Source: JASFBA01 sp034433695 (GTDB lineage: Bacteria > Chloroflexota > Chloroflexia > DTKN01). From it: a stretch of 33,240 bases of DNA. The notes beneath the pieces were generated by a model that was given only the letters and a program-made list of their open reading frames with translations, made no database searches and was not told the DNA's origin. Positions 1 to 6,627 of this stretch are shown here, piece after piece. The stretch lies in contig DAOUAK010000046.1 of NCBI GenBank assembly GCA_034433695.1, positions 1-33,240 of the forward strand, read 5' to 3'. The translations under genes were made by a program, and so were the position numbers. Each line of letters opens with the position of its first letter. Within the stretch, counting starts at the first letter, position 1.

Positions 1-61
1 GGGTGCAGCCGGCCAGAAGCAAGGTGAAGAACACAAGGAAAGCGGAGATAGGGACACGCAT
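1..61 (-). CDS. N-terminus of a lipoprotein (partial, runs off left edge)
   Basis: Only the first 20 codons are inside the window. They read M-R-V-P-I-S-A-F-L-V-F-F-T-L-L-L-A-G-C-T: a short basic N-region, a hydrophobic core and a lipobox L-A-G-C, so the product should be a membrane-anchored lipoprotein. The ATG (59-61) is preceded on the minus strand by GGAGGAAACCG, a strong ribosome binding site. A consensus sigma70 promoter lies about 190 bp upstream, leaving a long leader. The gene diverges from the tungstate/Moco operon, so a metal- or oxyanion-binding protein is possible, but nothing of the mature protein is visible. Confidence 0.72.
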   Translation of the reverse strand, partial: MRVPISAFLVFFTLLLAGCT

Positions 62-240
62 CGGTTTCCTCCTTACCGGAGCATTCCACGGCAGGTGGGA
101 TGCCTGCCTCGACAGGGAACGCCGGCCCGCTGCCCGCGCTTTCCTCCGGGGCCGGCCCGGGAAGGTTCTGTTCCCCTCTCCACCTCCTTTCGGCTCTTGT
201 AGATCGGCCACCTGTCCCAGGGCATCCTGCCCTCTTGTAC
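62..240 (-). promoter_or_regulatory. Long structured 5' leader of the lipoprotein gene (unidentified)
   Basis: About 180 nt separate the predicted transcription start from the lipoprotein start codon. On the minus-strand RNA I see three stems: AGGGC/GCCCT (219-223 with 229-233), a long-range GACAGG/CCTGTC pairing (211-216 with 111-116), and GGCAGG/CCTGCC (103-108 with 90-95, seven-base loop). The length and stems suggest post-transcriptional control. I could not match it to a known riboswitch class, and no credible coding sequence fills it. Confidence 0.4.
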
Positions 241-246
241 AAAGAT

Positions 247-275
247 ATTATACCACATCTTCCCTGTTTTGTCAA
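247..275 (-). promoter_or_regulatory. Consensus sigma70 promoter for the divergent lipoprotein gene
   Basis: On the minus strand there is a perfect TTGACA (270-275) and a perfect TATAAT (247-252), separated by exactly 17 bp. Transcription would start near position 240 and read leftward through the structured leader. Confidence 0.85.
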
Positions 276-303
276 ATTGCTTTTTTTCCAACTATTTTAG
301 GGC

Positions 304-329
304 AAGTACGGGTGGGGCATGCCTCGCCC
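304..329. repeat. Intergenic direct repeat, copy 1
   Basis: This starts AAGTACGGG and ends ATGCCTCGCC, matching 462-487 at about 21 of 26 positions in the same orientation. It contains a GGGGC...GCCCC inverted arrangement, like intergenic palindromes seen in Chloroflexota. Apart from the two copies and the two flanking promoters, I see nothing else in 276-518. Confidence 0.5.
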
Positions 330-461
330 CTCCCCGATACCTTGAAAACACGGGTGGGGATTTCCCAAAGGTTCCGGAAATCCTCGGACGATTTTCTTCC
401 CCCGTTCCCCGGCCTATTCTCTTTCCCTGCTTATCCCCGCCGCTCCCCGAGGCCGGGTTTT

Positions 462-487
462 AAGTACGGGCAAGGTATGCCTCGCCT
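462..487. repeat. Intergenic direct repeat, copy 2
   Basis: This is the second copy of the element at 304-329. Its ends AAGTA...TACTT and inner GGC...GCC are partly self-complementary, so it can form a hairpin. It lies about 30 bp upstream of the riboswitch promoter. Confidence 0.5.
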
Positions 488-518
488 ACTTGATCTCCGA
501 AAAATTTGGGATCCCCTC

Positions 519-547
519 TTGACATTTCCCTGGGCTCATAGTATAAT
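519..547 (+). promoter_or_regulatory. Consensus sigma70 promoter of the tungstate/Moco operon
   Basis: Perfect TTGACA (519-524), a 17-bp spacer and perfect TATAAT (542-547). The predicted start near 554 coincides with the first closing-stem base of the riboswitch aptamer, which supports both calls. Confidence 0.9.
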
Positions 548-553
548 TAGGTT

Positions 554-674
554 GCTTCTCCGAGCCGTCGGTTCTAAAGAGGCATCCCTCCATGGCCGAC
601 GGCCGGCGAGCGTGTAAACGCTCCGAGGGCAGCGCTGGAAACGGCGAGGCCTCCCAGCCTTGGAAAGGAGAAGC
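554..674 (+). promoter_or_regulatory. Molybdenum/tungsten cofactor (Moco) riboswitch aptamer
   Basis: Several stems are visible: closing stem GCTTCTCC/GGAGAAGC (554-561 with 667-674), GCCGTCGG/CCGACGGC (564-571 with 596-603), GAGCG/CGCTC (608-612 with 619-623), and CGCTG-GAAA-CGGCG with a GNRA tetraloop. The GGCCTCCCAGCC block and the 3' GGAAAGGAG agree with my recollection of the Moco RNA motif. The genes downstream (tungstate uptake, moaA, moaC) are the classic targets of this class. Binding of cofactor should favour the terminator that follows. Because the transporter is tungstate-type, the ligand could be the tungsten form of the cofactor. The class assignment was made from memory of the consensus, without a covariance search. 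Confidence 0.82.
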
Positions 675-689
675 CGGACCGGTACACCA

Positions 690-723
690 ACGGGCGTCTC
701 CTTCCGGGGAGGCGCCCGTTTTA
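690..723 (+). terminator. Riboswitch-associated intrinsic terminator (attenuator)
   Basis: A 12-bp stem ACGGGCGTCTCC/GGAGGCGCCCGT (690-701 with 708-719, one G-U pair) with loop TTCCGG is followed by TTTTA. It sits 15 nt after the aptamer and before the first gene of the operon, as expected for transcriptional attenuation. Confidence 0.85.
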
Positions 724-789
724 TCCCTCTGGAGAGCAAGTCGGACGAGCAGGCCGGGGTAAGCAAGGAGGCCGGCCATCGAAAGCATC

Positions 790-1476
790 TTGACCACGCT
801 CTGGACGGCGTTGCAGCGCCTTTTCGGCGGCGATCCCGAACTCCTGGGCATCGTCCTCCTCTCGTTGCGCGTCTCGGGTACGGCCCTCCTTCTGAGCACC
901 CTCCTGGGTATCCCGCTGGGGGTCGTCCTGGGGCTGAAACGTTTCCTCGGCCGGCGGCTGGTCATCGCCTTCCTCTATACCGGCATGGGCCTGCCCCCCG
1001 TCGTGGTCGGCCTGGTGGTCTACCTCCTCCTTTCCCATAGCGGGCCGCTGGGCGGACTGGGCTGGCTCTTCACCCCCCAGGCGATGGTGCTGGCCCAGGC
1101 GATCATCGCCTCCCCTATCGTGGCCGGTTTCACCATGGCCGCCGTGCTGGGCGTGGAGCCGGCCCTGCGCACCCAGGTCCTCTCCCTGGGGGCAACGGAC
1201 TGGCAAGCCGCCTGGACGATCGTCCGTCAGGCCCGCGCCGGAATCGTGGTCGCCCTGGTGGCCGGCTTCGGAAGCGTTATCTCCGAAGTCGGCGCGGTGA
1301 TGCTGGTCGGAGGCAACATCGCCGGAAGCACCCGGGTGCTGACCACGGCCATCGTTCTGGAAACCCGTCGGGGGAATCTGTCCCTGGGCATGGCCCTGGG
1401 GCTGGTCCTTCTGCTCACCGCCTTCCTTCTGAACGGCCTGGTGATCTGGTTGCAGGGCAAGAGCATCGAACAATGA
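790..1476 (+). CDS. tupB: Tungstate ABC transporter permease TupB
   Basis: This is the membrane subunit of a TupABC-type tungstate importer. It has about five hydrophobic segments (roughly residues 18-48, 58-83, 98-122, 150-176 and 199-222) and the EAA-like loop around 'LSLGATDWQAAW', which contacts the ATPase. Its length (228 aa) suits TupB. The only canonical in-frame start after the upstream TAA (760) is TTG at 790. However, the strong AAGGAGG at 765-771 is 18 nt from that TTG but only 6 nt from an in-frame ATC at 778, so initiation at ATC is possible. It is the first gene of the riboswitch operon and overlaps tupC by ATGA. A WtpB/ModB assignment is less likely given the TupA-type binding protein encoded downstream. 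Confidence 0.9.
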   Translation: MTTLWTALQRLFGGDPELLGIVLLSLRVSGTALLLSTLLGIPLGVVLGLKRFLGRRLVIAFLYTGMGLPPVVVGLVVYLLLSHSGPLGGLGWLFTPQAMVLAQAIIASPIVAGFTMAAVLGVEPALRTQVLSLGATDWQAAWTIVRQARAGIVVALVAGFGSVISEVGAVMLVGGNIAGSTRVLTTAIVLETRRGNLSLGMALGLVLLLTAFLLNGLVIWLQGKSIEQ

Positions 1477-2201
1477 ATGCTGGGGAAGTCTTCCGCTTAG
1501 AACAGGTGCGCAAAGTCTACGGCCGGCGCGAGGTCCTGGCCGTAGAGGAACTTTCCATCTTCCGGGGGGAAATCTTGGGGCTGGTGGGCCCCAGCGGAGC
1601 CGGCAAATCCACCCTGCTACGCCTGCTCAACTTCCTAGAGCCGCCCACATCCGGCTGCATCTACTTCCAGGGAAATTGCTACGACGGCCGCGTTCCCCTG
1701 GCCGTCCGCCGGCGCATTACCACCGTCTTCCAGCGTCCTCTTCTCCTGGAGGGCACCGTCGCCTACAACGTGGCCTACGGCCTGTACCTGCGGGGCCGGC
1801 GCGGTTTCCGGGAAAAGGTCGCCGAGATGCTGGAGCAGGTCGGCCTGGGCTCCCTGGCCGACGAGCCGGCCCGCACCCTTTCCGGAGGAGAGGCCCAGCG
1901 GGTAGCTCTGGCCCGCGCCCTGATCCTGGAGCCGGAGGTCCTGCTTCTGGATGAACCCACGGCCAACCTGGATCCCTACCACGTTGCCCTCCTGGAGGAA
2001 ATCGTCTGCCGCCAGAACCGCGCGCACGGCACCACCATCGTCTGGGTGACCCATAACGTCTTCCAGGCCCACCGCGTAGCCCACCGGGTGGGACTTTTGC
2101 TGGACGGACAACTGGTGGAAGTTGCCGAAACCGAGACCTTTTTCGAGCGGCCCCGAGACCCCCGTGCCGCCGCCTTTGTCCGGGGAGAAATGGTGTACTG
2201 A
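1473..2201 (+). CDS. tupC: Tungstate ABC transporter ATP-binding protein TupC
   Basis: This ABC ATPase powers tungstate uptake. The Walker A motif is GPSGAGKST (residues 39-47), the ABC signature LSGGEAQRVALARAL starts at 136, and Walker B VLLLDEPT includes D160-E161, followed by a late His in 'VTHNVFQ' that fits the H-loop. At 242 aa it lacks the C-terminal regulatory extension of ModC. It overlaps tupB by 4 nt and its stop overlaps the moaA start, implying translational coupling and co-regulation by the upstream riboswitch. Substrate choice is inferred from the neighbouring TupB and TupA. Confidence 0.92.
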   Translation: MNAGEVFRLEQVRKVYGRREVLAVEELSIFRGEILGLVGPSGAGKSTLLRLLNFLEPPTSGCIYFQGNCYDGRVPLAVRRRITTVFQRPLLLEGTVAYNVAYGLYLRGRRGFREKVAEMLEQVGLGSLADEPARTLSGGEAQRVALARALILEPEVLLLDEPTANLDPYHVALLEEIVCRQNRAHGTTIVWVTHNVFQAHRVAHRVGLLLDGQLVEVAETETFFERPRDPRAAAFVRGEMVY

Positions 2202-3199
2202 TGGCCTGCCTGGATCCGCTGAACCGTCCCATCGAATATCTGCGCATCTCGGTCACCGACCGCTGCAACCTCCGCTGCGTCTACTGTATGCCCCCCGAGG
2301 GGATACCCTGGCGGCCACACGATGAGATTTTGCGCTACGAAGAAATCGTGCAGGTCGTGCGCGTCGCCGCCGAACTGGGCGTCCGAAAGGTGCGCCTCAC
2401 CGGGGGAGAGCCGCTGGTGCGGCAGGGGCTGGCCGGCCTGATCGCCTCTCTGGCCGCCGTTCCCGGGGTCGAAGACCTCTCGATGACCACCAACGGCATC
2501 CTGCTGGAGACCCGGGCGGAAGAACTCGCCTCCGCCGGCCTCCGGCGGGTCAACATCTCTCTGGACAGCCTGGACCCGGAACGCTTCTCCCGCCTGACCC
2601 GGGGCGGGGACCTTGCGGCCGTGCTGCGGGGAATCGAGGCGGCGCGTCGGGCCGGCCTGAACCCGGTCAAACTCAACACCGTGGTCATCCGCCACTGGAA
2701 CGACTCCGAGGTGACGCTTTTTGCCCGGATGACACGGGAGGAAGGCTGGAACGTGCGTTTTATCGAGTTGATGCCGGTCGGTCGCTGGCAGGACGAGAAC
2801 CGGGAAGCCTGGCAGGAGCGGCTGGTGACGGTGGAGGAGATCCGCCGGCGCATCGAGGAGACGTTGGGCCCGCTCCGGCCCCATGCCGGCCCCGACGGGG
2901 CCGGACCGGCCCGCTACTACCGGCTCGAGGGGGCCGAAGGCACCATCGGCTTTATCAGCCCGGTCAGCGAGCACTTTTGCGCCCGGTGCAACCGGCTACG
3001 CCTGAGCGCCGACGGCCGGCTTCGCCCCTGTCTCCTTTCCGATGCGGAGGTGGACCTGCGGACGCTCCTGCGCAACGGGGCCGGGCCGGGGGAGGTGCGA
3101 GAACGCATCATCGAGGCCATTCGCCGGAAGCCGGCCGGCCATCGCCTGTCCGAGGGGGAATTTCCCCTCGGACGCGCCATGTCGGAAATCGGAGGGTAA
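2201..3199 (+). CDS. moaA: GTP 3',8-cyclase MoaA (molybdenum cofactor biosynthesis)
   Basis: This radical-SAM enzyme converts GTP to (8S)-3',8-cyclo-7,8-dihydroguanosine 5'-triphosphate, the first step of molybdopterin synthesis. The N-terminal cluster motif is C22-x3-C26-x2-C29 in 'DRCNLRCVYCMPPEG', with 'TGGEPLVR' for SAM binding. The C-terminal substrate-side Fe-S ligands are visible in 'FCARCNRLRLS' plus the later 'RPCLLSD'. The 332-aa protein ends in the usual '..MSEIGG' tail, where the penultimate glycines act in catalysis. The ATG overlaps the tupC stop (TGATG). It is co-transcribed with the tungstate importer, so cofactor synthesis and metal supply respond together. Confidence 0.97.
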   Translation: MACLDPLNRPIEYLRISVTDRCNLRCVYCMPPEGIPWRPHDEILRYEEIVQVVRVAAELGVRKVRLTGGEPLVRQGLAGLIASLAAVPGVEDLSMTTNGILLETRAEELASAGLRRVNISLDSLDPERFSRLTRGGDLAAVLRGIEAARRAGLNPVKLNTVVIRHWNDSEVTLFARMTREEGWNVRFIELMPVGRWQDENREAWQERLVTVEEIRRRIEETLGPLRPHAGPDGAGPARYYRLEGAEGTIGFISPVSEHFCARCNRLRLSADGRLRPCLLSDAEVDLRTLLRNGAGPGEVRERIIEAIRRKPAGHRLSEGEFPLGRAMSEIGG

Positions 3200-3224
3200 G
3201 CACAGACCGGCAGAAGGAGGAGAC

Positions 3225-3701
3225 ATGGGTAAATTGTCTCACCTGGACGAAGAAGGCCGGGCCCGCATGGTGGACGTGAGCGGGAAACCGGAGACGTTGC
3301 GCGAGGCCGTGGCCGCCGGCAAGGTGGTCATGAAGCCGGAAACACTGGCCCTCATCCAGAGCGGGGGCCTTCCCAAGGGGGATGTCCTGGCCACGGCCCG
3401 CCTGGCCGGCATCATGGCGGCCAAACGCACCCCCGACCTCATCCCCCTCTGCCATCCCCTCCTCCTCACCCACGTGTCCGTCGAATTTTCCGTCCGCGAG
3501 GAGGAAAGCGCCATCGAGATCACCGCCACCGTCCAGAGCAGCGGCAGAACCGGCGTGGAGATGGAGGCGCTGACGGCGGTGGTGGTGGCCGGCCTGACCA
3601 TCTACGATATGTGCAAGGCGGTGGACCGGGGAATACGCCTGGAAAATATCCGCCTGCGGCGCAAGAGCGGGGGGAAAAGTGGCACGATCGAGTTAGCCTA
3701 G
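3225..3701 (+). CDS. moaC: Cyclic pyranopterin monophosphate synthase MoaC
   Basis: MoaC rearranges the MoaA product to cyclic pyranopterin monophosphate. The 158-aa protein shows family blocks 'KGDVLATARLAGIMAAKRT', 'IPLCHPL' and 'GVEMEALTAVVVAGLTIYDMCKA', which carry conserved active-site His, Glu, Asp and Lys residues. The start is the ATG at 3225, preceded by AGAAGGAGGAG at good spacing; longer upstream frames lack family similarity. It lies 25 bp after moaA, and its TAG is embedded in the ribosome binding site of the next gene (TAGGAGG). Confidence 0.96.
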   Translation: MGKLSHLDEEGRARMVDVSGKPETLREAVAAGKVVMKPETLALIQSGGLPKGDVLATARLAGIMAAKRTPDLIPLCHPLLLTHVSVEFSVREEESAIEITATVQSSGRTGVEMEALTAVVVAGLTIYDMCKAVDRGIRLENIRLRRKSGGKSGTIELA

Positions 3702-3711
3702 GAGGTTGCCA

Positions 3712-5088
3712 ATGGTCCTACAGGGAACGGTGCTCGCGGTCTGCACGAGCGAACAGGTGGGGACGCGCAAGACGAACGTAGGTCGGGCCAGGCTCATCCC
3801 CGAACACGGGCTGGAGGGCGACGCCCACGCCGGTTCCTGGCATCGGCAGGTCTCCCTCCTGGCCCGGGAAAGCGCAGATAAAATCCGCGCCCAGGGTCTG
3901 GAAATCGGCCCAGGCGACTTTGCCGAAAACATCCTGACCGAAGGGCTGGACCTCCGCTCCCTGCCCGTCGGCACCCGGCTGCGGATCGGGTCAGAGGTGG
4001 TGCTGGAAGTCACCCAGATCGGCAAAGAGTGCCACACCGGCTGTGCCATCCGCCAACTCACCGGAGATTGCGTCATGCCCCGCGAAGGCATCTTTGCCCG
4101 GGTGTTACGTGGCGGCTGGGTGCAGGTGGGGGATGTGGTGGAGGTGGTGGAGGGCCAGGTGCGTGAAGCACGTCTGCGAAGGAAAGAGGGGGTCAAATTC
4201 CCCGGCCTCCCGGCGTTTGTCGCCTTCCTATCCGCTTTCGTCTCCCGTATGGCGAAGGCACTTCCCCTCGGCCTTCTGCTTCTGGCCTTGCTCCTGACCG
4301 GCTGCGGTGGGACGGCTCGGCCGGAACTTGTCCTGGCCACGACGACCAGCACCTACGACACCGGCCTCCTGGATGCCATCCTGCCGGACTTTGAAGCCCG
4401 GTATAACGTCCGGGTGCGCGTGATCGCCGTGGGCACGGGGCAGGCTTTCGAACTGGGCCGGCGGGGCGATGCCGATGTGCTGCTCGTGCACGACCCGGCC
4501 GGCGAGGAAGCCTTTGTGTCCGCCGGCTACGGCCTGGCCCGCTACGAGGTGATGTACAACGATTTCGTCATCGTCGGGCCGGCGGACGACCCGGCCGGCA
4601 TTGCCGGGATGGGAAGCGCCGCCGGGGCGCTGGCCCGCATCATGGAACACCAGGCCCTCTTCTGCTCGCGGGGCGACGACTCCGGCACCCACCGTCGGGA
4701 GAAAGCACTATGGGAGGCTGCCGGGGTGGAGCCGGCCGGCCCCTGGTATCTCTCGCTGGGCCAGGGCATGGGCGCCACCCTCCTCCTGGCCAACGAAAAA
4801 CGGGCGTATACCCTGTCCGATCGGGGCACCTTCCTCTCCATGCGGGACCGCCTGCCGAACCTGCGCCTCCTGGTCGGCGGGGCCACCATCGCCGAGAACC
4901 CCGACCCCTCCCTGCGCAACTTTTACAGCCTGATCCCCCTGAACCCGGCCCGGTACCCTCACCTTCAGGCCGAATTGGCCCAGGCCCTGGTCGAATGGAT
5001 GACTTCGCCGGAGATCCAGGAAGCCATCGCCCGATTCGGCCGGGAAAAGTACGGTCAACCCCTCTTCTATCCCGCCGCAGGGAAGTGA
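3712..5088 (+). CDS. MOSC domain fused in frame to a TupA-type tungstate-binding lipoprotein
   Basis: One uninterrupted frame of 458 codons carries two proteins that are normally separate. Residues 1 to about 155 are a MOSC domain (a cysteine/metal-sulfur carrier fold found with Moco proteins), with Cys107 and Cys111 in 'ECHTGCAIRQLTGDC'. A basic linker follows, then M180 begins a lipoprotein signal with lipobox L-T-G-C198. Residues 198-458 are a TupA-like periplasmic binding protein: 'ATTTSTYDTGLLD', 'GDADVLLVHD', 'VMYNDFVIVGP', 'SRGDDSGTH', 'YTLSDRGTF'. The ATG at 3712 sits 6 nt after AGGAGG; TTG 3706 abuts it and is unlikely. The internal ATG (4249) has no Shine-Dalgarno and no stop precedes it, so the fusion is real in the sequence, or reflects a lost stop or a sequencing error. 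The binding half completes the TupBC importer. Confidence 0.85.
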   Translation: MVLQGTVLAVCTSEQVGTRKTNVGRARLIPEHGLEGDAHAGSWHRQVSLLARESADKIRAQGLEIGPGDFAENILTEGLDLRSLPVGTRLRIGSEVVLEVTQIGKECHTGCAIRQLTGDCVMPREGIFARVLRGGWVQVGDVVEVVEGQVREARLRRKEGVKFPGLPAFVAFLSAFVSRMAKALPLGLLLLALLLTGCGGTARPELVLATTTSTYDTGLLDAILPDFEARYNVRVRVIAVGTGQAFELGRRGDADVLLVHDPAGEEAFVSAGYGLARYEVMYNDFVIVGPADDPAGIAGMGSAAGALARIMEHQALFCSRGDDSGTHRREKALWEAAGVEPAGPWYLSLGQGMGATLLLANEKRAYTLSDRGTFLSMRDRLPNLRLLVGGATIAENPDPSLRNFYSLIPLNPARYPHLQAELAQALVEWMTSPEIQEAIARFGREKYGQPLFYPAAGK

Positions 5089-5123
5089 TTTCGTGATACA
5101 ATACGGGAAAAAGGAGGATGCCC

Positions 5124-6485
5124 ATGTCTACCCTGGCTGTTGTCATCCTGGCCGCCGGCCAGAGCACCCGGATGAAATCGCGCCACAGCAAGATGATTCA
5201 TCTCCTGGCCGGCCGTCCGCTCATTACCTACCCCTTGCGCCTGGCCGAGGCTCTCCAACCGGCCCACCTCCTCCTCGTCCTCGGCCACCTGGCCCCGGAG
5301 ATTCAGGCCGTCCTCGGTCCCACCTACCGCTATGTCCTCCAGGAGCCGCAACTGGGCACCGGCCACGCCGTCCGGCAAGTCCGCCCTCTCCTAGAAGGTC
5401 GCTGTGATGAACTCCTGGTGCTCTACGGCGACACCCCGCTCCTGCGCCTGGAAACGGTGCAGGAAATGCTCCGCCGCCACCGGGAAACCGGAGCGGCCGT
5501 CACGCTCCTCAGCGCGATCCTTCCCGACCCCCGGGGCTATGGCCGCGTGATCCGCGACGCCTACGGCCGCGTCCGGGCCGTGGTGGAAGAGGCCGATGCC
5601 GGCCCGGAGGAACGGGCCGTCCCCGAGGTAAGCAGCGGCATCCTCCTCTTCCAGGCGGGCTGGCTCTGGGAGCATCTACCCCGTATCCCGCGCAGCGCCA
5701 AGGGCGAATATTACCTGCCCGCCCTCATCGGCCAGGCCGTCGCCCAAGGAGCCACCGTCCTGGCCCATCCGGCCCCCGACCCGGAGGAGATCCTGGGCAT
5801 CAACGACCGGGTGCAACTGGCCCAGGCCGAAGCCATCCTGCGCCGTCGCATCGCCGAACGGGCCATGCTGAACGGGGTTACCATCGTGGACCCCTCCTCG
5901 ACCTACATGGACGATACGGTTGAGGTGGGGCAGGATAGCATCATCCAGCCCCATACCCATCTCCTGGGCCAGACCCGCGTTGGGGAGGAATGCACCATCG
6001 GGCCGAACGCCATCCTGGTGGACACGACGGTCGGAAATCGCTGTCGCATCCTGGCCTCGGTGCTGGAAGGGGCCGCGCTGGAGGACGAGGTGGACGTCGG
6101 CCCCTTTTCCCATCTGCGTCGTGGGGCCTACCTCTGCCGGGGCGTGCACATCGGCAACTTTGGCGAGGTCAAGAATTCGCGCCTGGGGCCCGGGGTCAAG
6201 ATGGGGCACTTTGCCTACATCGGCGACGCCGAGCTCGGAGAGGAGACAAACATCGGGGCCGGCACGATCACCTGCAACTATGACACCCAGCGGCGCAAAA
6301 ACCGCACCCGCGTGGGCCGGCGCGTCTTTATCGGGAGCGACACGATGCTTGTGGCCCCGGTGGAGGTCGGGGACGAAGCCGTGACCGGGGCCGGCTCGGT
6401 GGTCACCCGCGACATTCCTCCCCGCAGCATCGCCTACGGCGTGCCGGCCCGGGTGCGCGGCACGACCGACTCCGGAGAGCGCTGA
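5124..6485 (+). CDS. glmU: Bifunctional UDP-GlcNAc pyrophosphorylase / glucosamine-1-phosphate N-acetyltransferase GlmU
   Basis: GlmU acetylates glucosamine-1-P and couples it to UTP, making UDP-GlcNAc for peptidoglycan and glycans. The N-terminal nucleotidyltransferase shows 'LAAGQSTRMKS' (residues 9-19), 'GTGHAVRQ' and 'LYGDTPLL'. The C-terminal left-handed beta-helix has hexapeptide repeats ('VGQDSIIQPHTHL', 'IGNFGEVKNSRLGPGVKMGH', 'TNIGAGTITCNYD'), including the acetyl-CoA/His region. Its 453 aa match the family. ATG 5124 is 6 nt after AAGGAGG, whereas ATG 5118 touches that site and is too close. It lies 35 bp after the MOSC-TupA gene with no clear separate promoter, so read-through from the riboswitch operon is possible. 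Confidence 0.96.
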   Translation: MSTLAVVILAAGQSTRMKSRHSKMIHLLAGRPLITYPLRLAEALQPAHLLLVLGHLAPEIQAVLGPTYRYVLQEPQLGTGHAVRQVRPLLEGRCDELLVLYGDTPLLRLETVQEMLRRHRETGAAVTLLSAILPDPRGYGRVIRDAYGRVRAVVEEADAGPEERAVPEVSSGILLFQAGWLWEHLPRIPRSAKGEYYLPALIGQAVAQGATVLAHPAPDPEEILGINDRVQLAQAEAILRRRIAERAMLNGVTIVDPSSTYMDDTVEVGQDSIIQPHTHLLGQTRVGEECTIGPNAILVDTTVGNRCRILASVLEGAALEDEVDVGPFSHLRRGAYLCRGVHIGNFGEVKNSRLGPGVKMGHFAYIGDAELGEETNIGAGTITCNYDTQRRKNRTRVGRRVFIGSDTMLVAPVEVGDEAVTGAGSVVTRDIPPRSIAYGVPARVRGTTDSGER

Positions 6486-6495
6486 AAGTGGGACG

Positions 6496-6627
6496 TCACC
6501 GTTCGCCTTTTTCCCGGACCCGGCTCCCCAGCCAGAACACCAGGAGGGCCGTCAGGATGGGAAGGGAGATGAGGACCAGGAAAAACAGCCCCATGAACCA
6601 CATGCCCCAACCCCAGAACATCATCAT
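6496..6627 (-). CDS. Small membrane protein (43 aa), unrecognised
   Basis: A 43-residue protein begins M-M-M-F-W-G-W-G-M-W-F-M, has one long hydrophobic helix (about residues 9-33) and ends in a charged tail 'SRVREKGER'. Three consecutive in-frame ATGs start it, and the first ones overlap the stop of the upstream gene (ATGA), with GGAGG just before. This tight coupling to the PepSY-like protein suggests the two work together at the membrane. Short aromatic/Met-rich membrane proteins of this kind often accompany metal-handling genes in Chloroflexota. The function is unknown. Confidence 0.7.
   Translation of the reverse strand: MMMFWGWGMWFMGLFFLVLISLPILTALLVFWLGSRVREKGER

Noticed and set aside
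73..291. A 72-codon minus-strand reading frame starting upstream of the lipoprotein gene
   Set aside because: Its start lies upstream of the consensus -10/-35 of the same strand, so it would not be transcribed from that promoter, and its composition looks non-coding.
5097..5110. TACAAT-like -10 box just before glmU
   Set aside because: No -35 box at 16-18 bp and too close to the ribosome site for a convincing separate promoter.
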